The notes under the pieces: model-generated
What the model saw: only the letters and a program-made list of their open reading frames with translations
Databases searched by the model: none
Told to the model about the DNA's origin: nothing
Origin: Candidatus Wallbacteria bacterium
GTDB lineage: Bacteria > Muiribacteriota > UBA6191 > JACPRK01
Reading direction: 5' to 3'
NCBI GenBank assembly: GCA_016213845.1
Contig: JACQZN010000051.1
Coordinates: forward strand, 1 to 56,332
DNA: 56,332 nucleotides
In this document: positions 35,701 to 44,328 of the stretch, piece after piece
Numbering within the stretch: the first letter of the stretch is position 1
Layout of the letters: each line of letters opens with the position of its first letter
Position numbers and translations under genes: made by a program

Positions 35701-38204
35701 AATGTCTTCCAGATCAGGACACGGCTGTTGGACATGTCGGCCACTGCCAGTCTCGGCCCGTCCATCGACACGCCCGTCGGGGAGTACATGCCACTGCGGA
35801 TACCGCCGTTGTTCGAGGCGCCGGCGAGGTCGTTCGGCTGGCCCAGGACCAGGTCTGCGGCCTGCCCGCCGGCAGTCGGGAAGGCAGTCCAGATCAGGAC
35901 CCGGTTGTTGCCGGAATCCGCCACCGCCAGCCGTGTCCCGTCGATGGCGACGTCTGCCGGATTCGACATCCGGCCCGCCGTGATGCCACCGGCATTGGCC
36001 GTGTTGGTCAGGGCGTCAGGCTGGCCGAGCACCAGATCGGCCGGCTGCCCCGTCTGCGTCGGGAAGCTCGTCCAAACCAGCACTCGATTGTTGCCCGAGT
36101 CGGCGACGGCCAGGCGATCCGCCTCCACCGCCACACCGCGCGGACCGTTCACAGTGGCGGCGCTCAGGCCTCCGGAATTGGCCGTGCCCGTTAGACCGTC
36201 GGGCTGGCCGAGAATTAGGTCGGGAGGCTGGCCGGTCGCCGTCGGGAAGCTTCTCCAGACCAGGACGCGGTTGTTGAGTTGATCGGCAACAGCCAGGCGC
36301 GTGCCGTCCGTGCTGATACCGATGGGCGCAAGCATCCGGTTCGACCTCAGGCCGCCGTCGTTGCCCTGTGTCCCACGGTCGGTCGGCTGCCCCAGGGTGA
36401 GGTCGGCCGGCTGGCCGTCCCTGGTGGGGTGGCGCTCCCAGACCTGGACGCGGTTGTAGGCGAAGTCCGCGACCACGACACGATTGCCCGCGGCAGAGAT
36501 TCCAGCAGGCGATGCCATGGCATCCAGGCCGGTCCCCGCGTCGTTGGCTACGCCGGACTTGAAGTCCTTCTGACCCAGCACTCGGTCGGCCGCCTGCCCC
36601 GTCTGGGTCGGAAAGGCCGTCCAGATCAGGATGCGACTCTGGTTCGTGTCCGCTACAAGCAGCCGGGTGCCATCGCTCATGACCCCCGCGGGCGAGGTCA
36701 GAGTGGTGGCGCTGGCGCTGCCGACGTTCGAGGTGCTCGACAGAGCGCTCGGCTGGCCGACCACGAGATCCGCTGCCTGGCCCGTGGAAGCCGGGAAGGT
36801 GGTCCAGATCAGGACCCGGTGATTGTCGGTGTCGGCGACAGCCAGGCGGCTGCCGTCCAGGGAGACACGCCCTGGAGACTTCATCGCAGCTGGACCGACG
36901 CCGCCGTTGTTGGCCGTGTTCGTCAAGGCGCTGGGTTGTCCCAGCACGAGGTCCGCTGCCTGGGCCGTGGTGGACGGGAACGTCGTCCAGACCAGCACCC
37001 GGTTGTTCCCCGAGTCGGTCACGGCCAGCCGCGAGCCGTTGATGCTGACCCCACGGGGACGATCCATGCGCGCGAGATCCAGCCCCCCGGAATTGGCAGT
37101 GTTCGTTGTGGCGTTCGGCTGGCCGAGGATGAGATCGGCCGACTGCCCCGTCGAGGCCGGCAGGGTGGTCCAGATCAGCACGCGGTTGTTGCCCTCGTCG
37201 GCGACGGCAAGCCGGTTCGAATCGACGTAAACGGCCGCCGGCGAAGTCGTGGAAGCGCCGCTGATCCCACCGTTGTTCCCCGTGCCTGCGACGGCGCTAG
37301 GCTGGCCCAGGACAAGGTCCGCAGGCTGACCGCTCCGCGCCGGGAAACTCGTCCACAACATGACGCGGTTGTTTCCAGTGTCCGCTACCGCAAGCCTCGT
37401 CCCGTCCGAAGACACTCCGCCCGGTCTGTTCAGGCTGGCGGCGCTGGGCGGGTCCAGGGCCTGGATGCTTCCGAAGCTTGCCTGGCCCAGGACGATGTCG
37501 GGCGTCGTCCCATTGGTCGCGGGAAAGCTCGTCCAGATGAGGACTCGATTGTTGGTCCTGTCGGCAACTACCAACTTCGTGCCGTCGGTCCAGGCGTCGG
37601 TGGCTCCGTTCAACCCTTCTCGCAGCTTCTTGCTCTCGAAGTACCCATTAGCGCCCAGCACCCGTTCGGCGCCCGGCGTCACCGTGAAGCTGGTGGTCTC
37701 TTCCAGGAGGAGGGGGACCGAAATCACCACCAGACCCGTCATCGTTGCCAGCACCGTGGCCTTGAGATCGATCGAGCTGTAGAGCGTGGCCCCCGGCTTG
37801 GGGGTCACCCGATACTCGAACACTCGGGACTCCGGGAACAACGTGACGAGCGGCAGCGTGGAGGGCACTGAAGGCGAGGGACCGGTCACGGTGAACTGGG
37901 AATCGACGTTCGTCCCGCCGGCCGTGAAGGCCAGTGCAATGGCGTGGACCTGGAGCGACGAGAGCACGTCGTCGCTCGTCACCCGGACGGTTATCGTCGA
38001 GGGTTCCACCGTGGGCAGGTGAGCCTCTTGTCTGCGGGCCGCCCCGGTGGCGGTCACGCTCACGCTGATCGTGGCATACGCCTCCGACGGAGCCAGAAGG
38101 AGCGTCCCCGCGACGACGGCCAGCGCCAGCGCGAGCCGTCGCCCGCACTGCCAAACGAGCAGACGAGCTCTTGGGCTACCCAACGCACGAACCGACCACG
38201 TCAT
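29778..38204 (-). CDS. Giant NHL/Ig/PKD surface protein with CTERM-like tag
   Basis: 2808 residues from ATG 38204 (AGAGGTGA upstream; GTG 38213 is the alternative). After a signal peptide (ALALAVVAGTLLLAPSEAYA) and an N-terminal domain, ~180-865 holds eleven NHL-like units of ~56 residues (LAVADTGNNRVLIWTSFP ... DLVLGQP). Then come about eleven Ig-like units of ~100 residues (~900-2050; VGPGTLVITATFSEPLASTP) and several PKD/K319-type domains (~2060-2740; LDATDSSDPDPADRGQLRY). The end is Ser/Gly-rich with eight Gly in a row, then CGL, a hydrophobic segment (WLDLLWYLLPLAYL) and Arg residues. That is the layout of GlyGly/JDVT/MYXO-type CTERM sorting tags. It is probably displayed on or released from the outer surface. 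No enzyme domain is seen. Confidence 0.9.
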   Translation of the reverse strand: MTWSVRALGSPRARLLVWQCGRRLALALAVVAGTLLLAPSEAYATISVSVTATGAARRQEAHLPTVEPSTITVRVTSDDVLSSLQVHAIALAFTAGGTNVDSQFTVTGPSPSVPSTLPLVTLFPESRVFEYRVTPKPGATLYSSIDLKATVLATMTGLVVISVPLLLEETTSFTVTPGAERVLGANGYFESKKLREGLNGATDAWTDGTKLVVADRTNNRVLIWTSFPATNGTTPDIVLGQASFGSIQALDPPSAASLNRPGGVSSDGTRLAVADTGNNRVMLWTSFPARSGQPADLVLGQPSAVAGTGNNGGISGASTTSPAAVYVDSNRLAVADEGNNRVLIWTTLPASTGQSADLILGQPNATTNTANSGGLDLARMDRPRGVSINGSRLAVTDSGNNRVLVWTTFPSTTAQAADLVLGQPSALTNTANNGGVGPAAMKSPGRVSLDGSRLAVADTDNHRVLIWTTFPASTGQAADLVVGQPSALSSTSNVGSASATTLTSPAGVMSDGTRLLVADTNQSRILIWTAFPTQTGQAADRVLGQKDFKSGVANDAGTGLDAMASPAGISAAGNRVVVADFAYNRVQVWERHPTRDGQPADLTLGQPTDRGTQGNDGGLRSNRMLAPIGISTDGTRLAVADQLNNRVLVWRSFPTATGQPPDLILGQPDGLTGTANSGGLSAATVNGPRGVAVEADRLAVADSGNNRVLVWTSFPTQTGQPADLVLGQPDALTNTANAGGITAGRMSNPADVAIDGTRLAVADSGNNRVLIWTAFPTAGGQAADLVLGQPNDLAGASNNGGIRSGMYSPTGVSMDGPRLAVADMSNSRVLIWKTFPTATGQLPSGVIGARALDETGTSALPDPFNTVGSLKMGVDWDGDLLWVSSPAAGERVLAFDTEVDFLRATLDFSRSTRLYKEEPVSMTASFSRPLAGTPLISIAGGEPGSPANDVDPVAMTATTDSRTFTFSRNIVPGDDGTFTVTLTAQDTSSNPLPSQAALNTFTVDTTPPGVTLTYGDGSPPFGAGALAIAVTFSEPIVSSPTIAIDAPGTANDVTRTALSPTADAKIWNYAAVVAPGSDNDGVATVTIAGGADSAGNDNDPASNSTFAIDTTAPTVALAYSKNTAQVGPGTLVITATFSEPLASTPTIGLAAPGATNDVSSAELERTADPLVWFYDAAIVAGTGNDGLATVAVGNALDAAGNVNGPPSNATFTIDVTGPTVGLSFSRAAGPIGVGPLTITATFGEPLDTTPTLAIQAPGSVNDLDTTLLTATADPKVWTLAIAILSGTDTDGAATMTVAGVDIAGNPSQPAGSSGFEVDATAPAADLTYSRDPATVTAGQLRITATFDEPLTTAPTLAIAAPGTENDVSATEMTPTGDPKVWVFVATIVKGTGNDGDAFVTIAGGTDAAGNPNRPATHGSITLKTSIPSVELAYSRNPAAVGLGTLAITATFTEPILTVPNLSIAAPGSVNDATGVAMTATADARRWVHVATIAPGEGADGPALVSISNGRGEGGLENSPALNAAFTIDATAPTVALTTSKPAEAVGPGALTITAAFSEPLAATPTLAISAPGSANDAASAMNPTGDAKVWTYLAMIVAGSANDGQATVALTATDAAGNLAADAPNSSFTIDTTGPAVTLSYSKNPLAVGPGSLAITASFDEALASTPTLAIAAPGSANDVTATAMSPTADGRVWTHVATIAPGNQGDGLAQVTIAGATDLAGNQNQPASQATFTIGATPPSVTMTYSQNSAAVRPGPLGLTATFSAPLATTPTIAIEAPGSASDLTATAMTSTADARVWTHTATLASGGGADGLAVVAIANGRTQAGVENLAAENATFTIDGTPPAVALTYSKPVTAVGPGALAITATFNEAVTTTPTIAVAAQGTANDFSATALTGTDDPKVWTFSAVIAAAAGSDGLAIVAIAGGSDLAGNENQPASNAELTLDVTRPQVSLTYSQSVSAVTSGKLAITASFSEPIASTPTLLVDAPGSSNDVPGAAMTSTGNPRVWSHSTLIRQRSGLEGLATASIVNGKDAAGNENLPAVGGRFFVAPETSPLTPNQPPVARIRPQTLAGGPRLLSMDGLSSTDPEGGALTFAWTLEERPAGAAGFASDRATIEYPARLPGSYRFNLSVFDSGLLAASQSTTFTVGNVAPVAAVRELADIVLGRDARTTVRLDASGSFDDNGSSLTYRWTIEEAPDRAAGQSAPTTLAALSNDTSAQTELSFANTSRSGTGSSLLAAGAYVVRLTVSDGVETSSVTQRIRAIDPLFLLPVADAGPDRSIRVTFRTDGSPEPTIPGLLPSAGSSPVSTDRVTLDGRESCDPAKRSITYTWSVRTAPAGSAVTALSNGNSAFPSFKPDRAGRYRFRLTVSNGLAASAPDEVDVLIRSGNEPPVASPRSEDLARVRRSSLANPVLAFNVGDRIVLDATDSSDPDPADRGQLRYQWTQTEGSRTSLEPVSTAPVVSFAPVGIGRASFELTVTDPQGETDSRPVGVVVLPAGTQVTDGGVPLVSVVASASTTTATGGDFPPEGISLARPRSLRVAIASSPPSLVVTLSASVTRTATTVDRLDFVWRQVAGPTVVLTNPGESRTASRTSVTSFAPTTSRIHEFELSVFPLDPVGSRTELVARRRIRVVVDSPDSTVPEAAGSVTPAALTSGVTTAERTITLDATSSRLVGVLAQSGRKLAYNWRQLAGPEGQFENPFSARTQFVAPLPRSTGPETFLFELTVDVTPPGDRSEPIYFAVEQASSSGSSVPGSSSGSLSGGGGGGGGCGLARASGGAGPGWLDLLWYLLPLAYLRRPSPMRR

Positions 38205-38727
38205 TTCGTTCACCTCTGAGCGGCCGGACCAATGTCCTCAGTCCGGGGAAGGACTCCGGCTCCCGCGGCCCCCCGCGAAGCATGGAATTGTGCCCTCGAA
38301 GTCCTCCCGGAGTCTGCCGATAGCGTGCGGCCCTGTCAATCGATTTGGGGGTGAAAAGGGGGGCCGCCGGATGGAGGCACAAGTCTTGGTCGATTTCGGC
38401 TGATTTCGTGCGATCGCTAGATGAACTCTGCCCGGGGAACTCGGGCTCCGAACACCCGGAATGGCGCTCGTGATACCGCATCTACCACTTTTGTCACTGC
38501 GTCCATCCCGACATGAAACTCTTGAGATCGCCGACAAGTGTTGTTACCCTGCGCGGCTCTTCGGAGGGAGTGGTAACCCGCGTGGCGCAATCCGTGTGCG
38601 CCCCCCCCGGAAGCTCACCGAGGCCGCCTGGCGTGGTGCGGACGGCCTCCAGGTTTGTCACGCCGACCGACAAGCCGAAGTTGTTCAACCCGACACGACG
38701 AGCCCCGCCGAACTCGGCACGAAAGGG
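38205..38727. other. Intergenic region between divergent surface-protein genes
   Basis: About 520 bp between the giant CTERM protein and the autotransporter. It must hold both promoters, but I find no convincing -35/-10 pair. Visible features are an eight-C run (38601-38608) and a GTTACC...GGTAAC inverted repeat around 38543-38575. The autotransporter frame is open back to 38461, but the residues before 38728 look non-coding. Confidence 0.5.
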
Positions 38728-41700
38728 ATGGTCCCGGCAGATATGATTCTCGCGCATTCTTCCCTCGGTGTGTCCTCCGGACTGCGCTCCGCGGTCCTTC
38801 GTAACCGCTGCCTCCTGGCCGCGCTGGCACTGCTGGCGACGCCAACCGGCGCGTGGGCCGAACCACCGCCGATCATCACCTCGGGAAGCAGCACCGTGAA
38901 TCTGGGGAACGCCCGCCAAGACGGGGGTGGCCAGGGCGGCTACTTCGTGCAAGGCGGCAACCTGACCATCCAGAACGGAACGCTGCAGAACTACAACAGC
39001 GTGGGCGGCAGCGGGAGCGGCGGTGGCGCCGGCCTGGGCGGGGCCGTCTTCGTCAACCAGGGCGCCTCGGTCACGGTGCGCAACGTCAACTTCACGAACA
39101 ACTTCTCCACCGGCGGCGCCGGTGGCGTGGGCGAAGTCGGCGGGTCACTCAACGGCCGGTTCGATAGCAGCATTCAGGGTCTGGCGGGCAGAGAGGGCAG
39201 CAAACCCCCCTTCGGAAGCGCGTTCACCAACGGCGGGGACGGAGTGGACGGCGCCAACGGCTTCGCGGGTTCCAATCCCGGGGAAGTCGTTCCTGGCCTG
39301 CCCATTCCGGGTGCGCCGGTCAATCCCACTGTCGGTGCTGGCGGCAAAGGCGGCGACGGCGGCGACGCGGGCGAAGGCTCGGCGATCACGGCCGAAGGCC
39401 TCAGAGCGATATTCGAAGTCATCCACGATGCGTACACCATCGGCAAGGACGGGAGCGAGGCTGCGCTCCTCTCAGCGCTTTCCGGCAGTTTCGCCTCCGC
39501 TGCGGTGGCCGCGGGTGCTCAGGCCAACGCAGGCGGTCCGGTTGCTTCGGGACTTCCCGCCGCCATGTCGGCAATCTCGGCAGAGTTTGCCACGATGTCG
39601 GGGAAGAAGGCTGGAGCCGACGTGACGCAGGACACGCTGAAACTCATCTCGGATACGGCCTACCAGATCGCTGTGACCGTGACCGCTTACAGTGACGGTT
39701 CGTCGGGAGTCGGTGGCACCGGAGGCAACGCAGGTCGCGGCGGGCGGGGTTCGTTCGGATACGGCGGCGGGGCGGGCGGCGATGGCGGGGCGGGCGGTGA
39801 CTCTTCGCTGTTGTCGGGCGCCAAGGGCGGCGCCGGCGGCGCGGGCGGGACAGGCGGTCTTGGCGGCTTCGGCGCTGGCGGCGGACAGGGGGGCGAAGGC
39901 GGTGCCGCGGGAGATAATGGAACTTTCCTTTCGAGCAACGCTGAAGAGACGGGTGCCGGGGGAGAAGGCGGAGCCGGCGGCTTTGGCGGGGGGACTGGCG
40001 AAGGCGGTCAGGGCGTCGAGGATTTCGCGCTCGGCGGAAATGGAGGCGACGCTTTCGGCGGGGCCCTCTTTGTCCGCAACGGCGGAACCTTGACCATTCA
40101 GGGCGATGTCCTCTTCGATGGCAACGGAACCCTGGGCGGCGAGGGCCAGGCGGCCGGCGCAAAGGTCATCGCCGGCGCAGCCGGCAACACGGCCGGCGCG
40201 GACCTGTTCATGATGACGGGCTCCACCGTCACGCTCGATCCCGGAGCGGGTCGAACGATCCGGTTCACCGGAAGCCCGACCGGCTCTTCGATCGCCGACG
40301 ACAGCCGCTCGAGCATCACCTCGCGCATTCCCTCTGGGCGCGGCGCCGGCCTGACTGTCGCCAGCGGCCTGGTCATCTTCGGCGGAACCAACACGTACTC
40401 GGGGGAGACGCGGATCGCCGGGGGCACCTTGCAGGCTCAGGACAAGGAGGGCATTCACTTCGACAGCCACATCAACTTCGATGGCGGTGTGCTGCAGTCC
40501 AACGGCAACTTCAGCCGCTTCACCGGCACCGGAAGCCGGCAGGTCCGCTGGGCGGGCGACGGCGGATTCGCGGCGCGGGGCGGCGACCTCACGGTGCGCC
40601 TTTCGAACGGCGCGGACTTGACCTGGAACTCCGGCAGCTTCGTGGCGGACACCCACAAGCTCATCTTTGGCTCCCCGACCGCTGATTCCCGGGTCTTCCT
40701 GGAGAACAACATCAACCTCAACGGCGGCAACCGGACCGTCATGGTCGACGCCAACCTCGCCGATCCCGACCGGGCCATCAAGGCCAACGTCGACTCGGCC
40801 GTATTGAACGGGGTGCTCTCCAACGGAGCCCTCACCGTGGGCGACTCGACGCACACCGGGAGGCTCATCCTCACGAATGCCAATACCTACGCCGGCGGTA
40901 CCACCGTCAATGCCGGCAGCCTCGTGCTCGCGCGGCGTCTCAACCCGGACACCAAGGAAGTGCTGACCACCGGCAGTCTCAACGCCAACGGCGTCGTCAA
41001 CGTGGGCGGCGGCGCGACGTTCGACACCTCCCAGGCCGGAGACCAGGCCATCGGCGATCTCTCCGGCGGCGGCAGCGTCAACCTCGGCGGCAACACCCTG
41101 ACCGTGAACCAGGCCGGCGCGACGACGTTTTCCGGCGTACTCGCCGATGGCGGCATTGGCGGCGGCACCGGGTCGAAGCTGATCAAGAACGGCGCGGGCA
41201 CGCTCACCCTGACCAACTCGAACACCTACACCGGCGGCACGACGCTCAACGCGGGCACGCTCGTGCTGGCCCGCAACGGCAACACCAGCACGGGCCGCCT
41301 CAGCGCCAACGGCACCGTCAACGTCGCCGGCGGGGCCACCTTCGACACCTCCCAGGCGGGCAACCAGGCCATCGGCGATCTGTCGGGTGGCGGCAGCGTC
41401 AACATCGGAGCCAACACCCTCACGGTCAACCAGACCGGCGCCACGACCTTCTCCGGAGTGATCGCCGACGGCGGCATCGGTGGCGGGAGCGGTTCCAAGG
41501 TCGTCAAGAACGGCTCGGGCACGCTGACTCTCTCCAATGCCAACACCTACTCGGGCGGCACCACCATCAACGAGGGCACCGTCGCCCTGGCCACCAATGG
41601 CCCGACGAGCACGGGCAGCCTCAACTCCAACGGGATCGTGAATGTTGCGGGCGGGGCAACGCTGGATACCTCGCAGGCCGGCGACCAGTCGATCGGCAAC

Positions 41701-44328
41701 CTTTCGGGCGGCGGTTCCGTGAAGCTCGGCGGCAACAACCTGACCGTCAACCAGGCGGGCAACACGACCTTCTCCGGCGTGATCGCAGACGGCGGCATCG
41801 GCGGCGGCACGGGCGCCAGCGTCGTCAAGAACGGCACCGGCACGCTCACGCTCTCCAACGCCAACACGTACACCGCCGGCACCACGGTCAATGCCGGGAC
41901 CATAGCCATGACCCGGAACGGCACCGATAGCAGCGGCAGCCTCGACGCCAACGGCGTCGTGAATGTCGCCAGCGGCGCCACCATCGACATCTCCCAGGCG
42001 GACAGCCAGGCGATCGGTGACCTCTCGGGCGACGGTTCGATCAAGATGGGTAGCAATACCCTGACTGTGAACCAGGCCGGCGCGAGCACCTTTTCCGGCG
42101 TGCTCTCCTCCGGCGGGCTCGGGGGAGGCACGGGCGCCAGCCTCGTCAAGAACGGGGCGGGCGTGCTGACGCTGACCGACGCCAACACCTACGAGAATGG
42201 CACGACGATCAACGCCGGCGCGCTGGCGCTGGCCCGGGACGGCGCCACGAGTACGGGGAGGCTGAACTCCAACGGCATCGTGAACGTCAAGACGGGCGCG
42301 ATCTTCGACATCTCACAGGCGGCCAACGAGTCCATCGGTGACCTGTCGGGCGGCGGTTCCGTCAAGATGGGCGGATTCGTTCTCACCATCAACCAGGCGG
42401 GCAACAGCACCTTCTCCGGCGTGCTGTCCTCGGGTGGCTTCGGCGGCGGCACAGGCGCCAGCCTCGTGAAGAACGGCGTCGGCACGCTGACGCTTTCGGG
42501 CCCCAACACCTACGAGAACGGCACGTCCGTCACGGCAGGCACGCTGGCCATCGCTCGCGAGTTCGCGCCAGGGAAGGACGTTCTCAGCACCGGCAGCCTG
42601 AACGCCAACGGCGTCGTCGACGTCTCCGGTGGCGCGACCTTCGACATTTCGCAGGGCGGCAACCAGGCGATCGGCGACCTCTCGGGAGACGGCTCGGTCA
42701 AGATGGGCGGCAACGTCCTCACCATCAACCAGGCGGGCGCGAGCACCTTCTCTGGCGTGCTCTCCGACGGCGGCATCGAGGCCGGCACGGGCGCCAGCCT
42801 CGTCAAGAACGGGGCCGGCACGCTGACCCTGACCGATTCCAACAGCTACACGAAGGGCACGACCATCAACTCGGGCACCCTGGCGCTGGCCCGGGATGGC
42901 TCCACCAGCACCGGCAGCCTTTTCGCCAACGGAGCGGTCGACATCAAGGGCGGCGCAATCTTCGATCACTCGCAGGCCGGCAATCAGTCCATCGGCGACC
43001 TCTCGGGCGACGGTTCGGTCAAGATGGGCGGCAACGTCCTGACCATCAACCAGGCGGGGAACAGCAGCTTCTCGGGCGTGCTCTCGTCGGGCGGCATCGG
43101 CGCCGGTACGAACGCGGCCGTGATCAAGAACGGGGCCGGCCGGCTCACGCTGACCGACGCCAATACCTACGAGGGCGGGACGACGATCAACGCCGGCACG
43201 CTGGCTCTGGCCCGGGACGGTTCCAACACCACCGGCCGCCTCAACGCCAACGGCGTCGTGAGCGTCAAGGCCGGCGCCACTTTCGATCACTCGCAGGCAG
43301 GCAATCAGTCGATTGGTGACCTTTCGGGCGATGGCTCGGTCAAGATGGGCGGAAACGTCCTCACGATCAACCAGGCCGGCGCCAGCACGTTCTCCGGCGT
43401 CCTCTCCGAGGGCGGCATCGGAGGCGGGTCGAAGGCGAGCCTGGTGAAAAACGGCGCGGGCACGCTGACGCTCTCCGACGCCAACACCTACACGAACGGC
43501 ACCACGATCAACGCCGGTACCCTGGCGCTGGCCCGGGATGGCACCAAGAGCACCGGTAGCCTCCACGCCAGTGGAGTGGTCACCGTCAAGAGCGGCGCAA
43601 CTTTCGACTTCTCGCAGGCGGGCAACCAGGCGACCGGAGCGCTGGCGGGCGACGGCTCGGTCAAGATGGGCGGAAACGTCTACACGATCAACCAGGCCGG
43701 GGCCAGCACTTTCTCCGGTGTGCTTTCGGACGGCGGTATCGGCGGCGGGAGCGGCGCGTCGCTCGTCAAGAACGGCTCGGGCGTGCTGACGCTTACGGAC
43801 GTGAACACCTACTCGGGAGGTACGGCGATCAACGCGGGAACGCTGGCGCTGGCCCGGGACGGCACCGCCTCGAGCGGCCGGCTGAACGCAAACGGGACCG
43901 TCAGCGTGGCCAACGGCGCTACCTTCGACTTCTCCCAGACCGGCAGCCAGGCGATCGGCGATCTCTCGGGCGACGGCAGCATCCGGATGGGCGCGAACAA
44001 CCTCTCGGTGAACGAGGCCGGCAACACCACCTTCTCGGGCGTTCTGGCCGACGGTGGGATCGGCGGTGGAACGGGTGCGAGCCTGACCAAGAACGGCCTG
44101 GGGACCCTTACCTTGACCAACGCCAATCTCTACAGCGGTGGCACGACGGTCAACGCCGGCACGCTGGCGCTGGGCCGTCGCCGCGACCCGGATACGCAGG
44201 CGATCGTCAGCTCGGGTTCGTTCGACCCCAACGGCGTCGTCGAGGTCAAGATCTCTCGCAGGTCGGCGACATGTCCATCGGGGATCTCTCCGGCGCCGGG
44301 CGGCTCAGCCTGGGCTCCAACACGCTGA
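38728..44328 (+). CDS. Autotransporter passenger (frame broken before the barrel)
   Basis: From ATG 38728 (ATG 38743 is an alternative) there is a long signal peptide (CLLAALALLATPTGAWAEPP). It is followed by Gly-rich PE_PGRS-like beta-helix sequence (FVQGGNLTIQNGTLQNYN, many GGAGG runs) and then the passenger-associated transport repeats from 40870. The frame ends at TGA 44326-44328 after a shift at ~44250, so this product lacks the translocating barrel. The barrel continues in another frame to 46220. Without it, the passenger could reach the periplasm but not the surface. The intact protein would have been ~2500 residues. It is a typical type V secretion adhesin-like protein; the role is unknown. 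Confidence 0.85.
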   Translation: MVPADMILAHSSLGVSSGLRSAVLRNRCLLAALALLATPTGAWAEPPPIITSGSSTVNLGNARQDGGGQGGYFVQGGNLTIQNGTLQNYNSVGGSGSGGGAGLGGAVFVNQGASVTVRNVNFTNNFSTGGAGGVGEVGGSLNGRFDSSIQGLAGREGSKPPFGSAFTNGGDGVDGANGFAGSNPGEVVPGLPIPGAPVNPTVGAGGKGGDGGDAGEGSAITAEGLRAIFEVIHDAYTIGKDGSEAALLSALSGSFASAAVAAGAQANAGGPVASGLPAAMSAISAEFATMSGKKAGADVTQDTLKLISDTAYQIAVTVTAYSDGSSGVGGTGGNAGRGGRGSFGYGGGAGGDGGAGGDSSLLSGAKGGAGGAGGTGGLGGFGAGGGQGGEGGAAGDNGTFLSSNAEETGAGGEGGAGGFGGGTGEGGQGVEDFALGGNGGDAFGGALFVRNGGTLTIQGDVLFDGNGTLGGEGQAAGAKVIAGAAGNTAGADLFMMTGSTVTLDPGAGRTIRFTGSPTGSSIADDSRSSITSRIPSGRGAGLTVASGLVIFGGTNTYSGETRIAGGTLQAQDKEGIHFDSHINFDGGVLQSNGNFSRFTGTGSRQVRWAGDGGFAARGGDLTVRLSNGADLTWNSGSFVADTHKLIFGSPTADSRVFLENNINLNGGNRTVMVDANLADPDRAIKANVDSAVLNGVLSNGALTVGDSTHTGRLILTNANTYAGGTTVNAGSLVLARRLNPDTKEVLTTGSLNANGVVNVGGGATFDTSQAGDQAIGDLSGGGSVNLGGNTLTVNQAGATTFSGVLADGGIGGGTGSKLIKNGAGTLTLTNSNTYTGGTTLNAGTLVLARNGNTSTGRLSANGTVNVAGGATFDTSQAGNQAIGDLSGGGSVNIGANTLTVNQTGATTFSGVIADGGIGGGSGSKVVKNGSGTLTLSNANTYSGGTTINEGTVALATNGPTSTGSLNSNGIVNVAGGATLDTSQAGDQSIGNLSGGGSVKLGGNNLTVNQAGNTTFSGVIADGGIGGGTGASVVKNGTGTLTLSNANTYTAGTTVNAGTIAMTRNGTDSSGSLDANGVVNVASGATIDISQADSQAIGDLSGDGSIKMGSNTLTVNQAGASTFSGVLSSGGLGGGTGASLVKNGAGVLTLTDANTYENGTTINAGALALARDGATSTGRLNSNGIVNVKTGAIFDISQAANESIGDLSGGGSVKMGGFVLTINQAGNSTFSGVLSSGGFGGGTGASLVKNGVGTLTLSGPNTYENGTSVTAGTLAIAREFAPGKDVLSTGSLNANGVVDVSGGATFDISQGGNQAIGDLSGDGSVKMGGNVLTINQAGASTFSGVLSDGGIEAGTGASLVKNGAGTLTLTDSNSYTKGTTINSGTLALARDGSTSTGSLFANGAVDIKGGAIFDHSQAGNQSIGDLSGDGSVKMGGNVLTINQAGNSSFSGVLSSGGIGAGTNAAVIKNGAGRLTLTDANTYEGGTTINAGTLALARDGSNTTGRLNANGVVSVKAGATFDHSQAGNQSIGDLSGDGSVKMGGNVLTINQAGASTFSGVLSEGGIGGGSKASLVKNGAGTLTLSDANTYTNGTTINAGTLALARDGTKSTGSLHASGVVTVKSGATFDFSQAGNQATGALAGDGSVKMGGNVYTINQAGASTFSGVLSDGGIGGGSGASLVKNGSGVLTLTDVNTYSGGTAINAGTLALARDGTASSGRLNANGTVSVANGATFDFSQTGSQAIGDLSGDGSIRMGANNLSVNEAGNTTFSGVLADGGIGGGTGASLTKNGLGTLTLTNANLYSGGTTVNAGTLALGRRRDPDTQAIVSSGSFDPNGVVEVKISRRSATCPSGISPAPGGSAWAPTR

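Noticed and set aside
34281..37871. Long plus-strand frames (for example 34281-36194 and 36279-37871)
   Set aside because: They are mirror images of the Ig and NHL repeats of the minus-strand giant protein and have no domain or ribosome site of their own.
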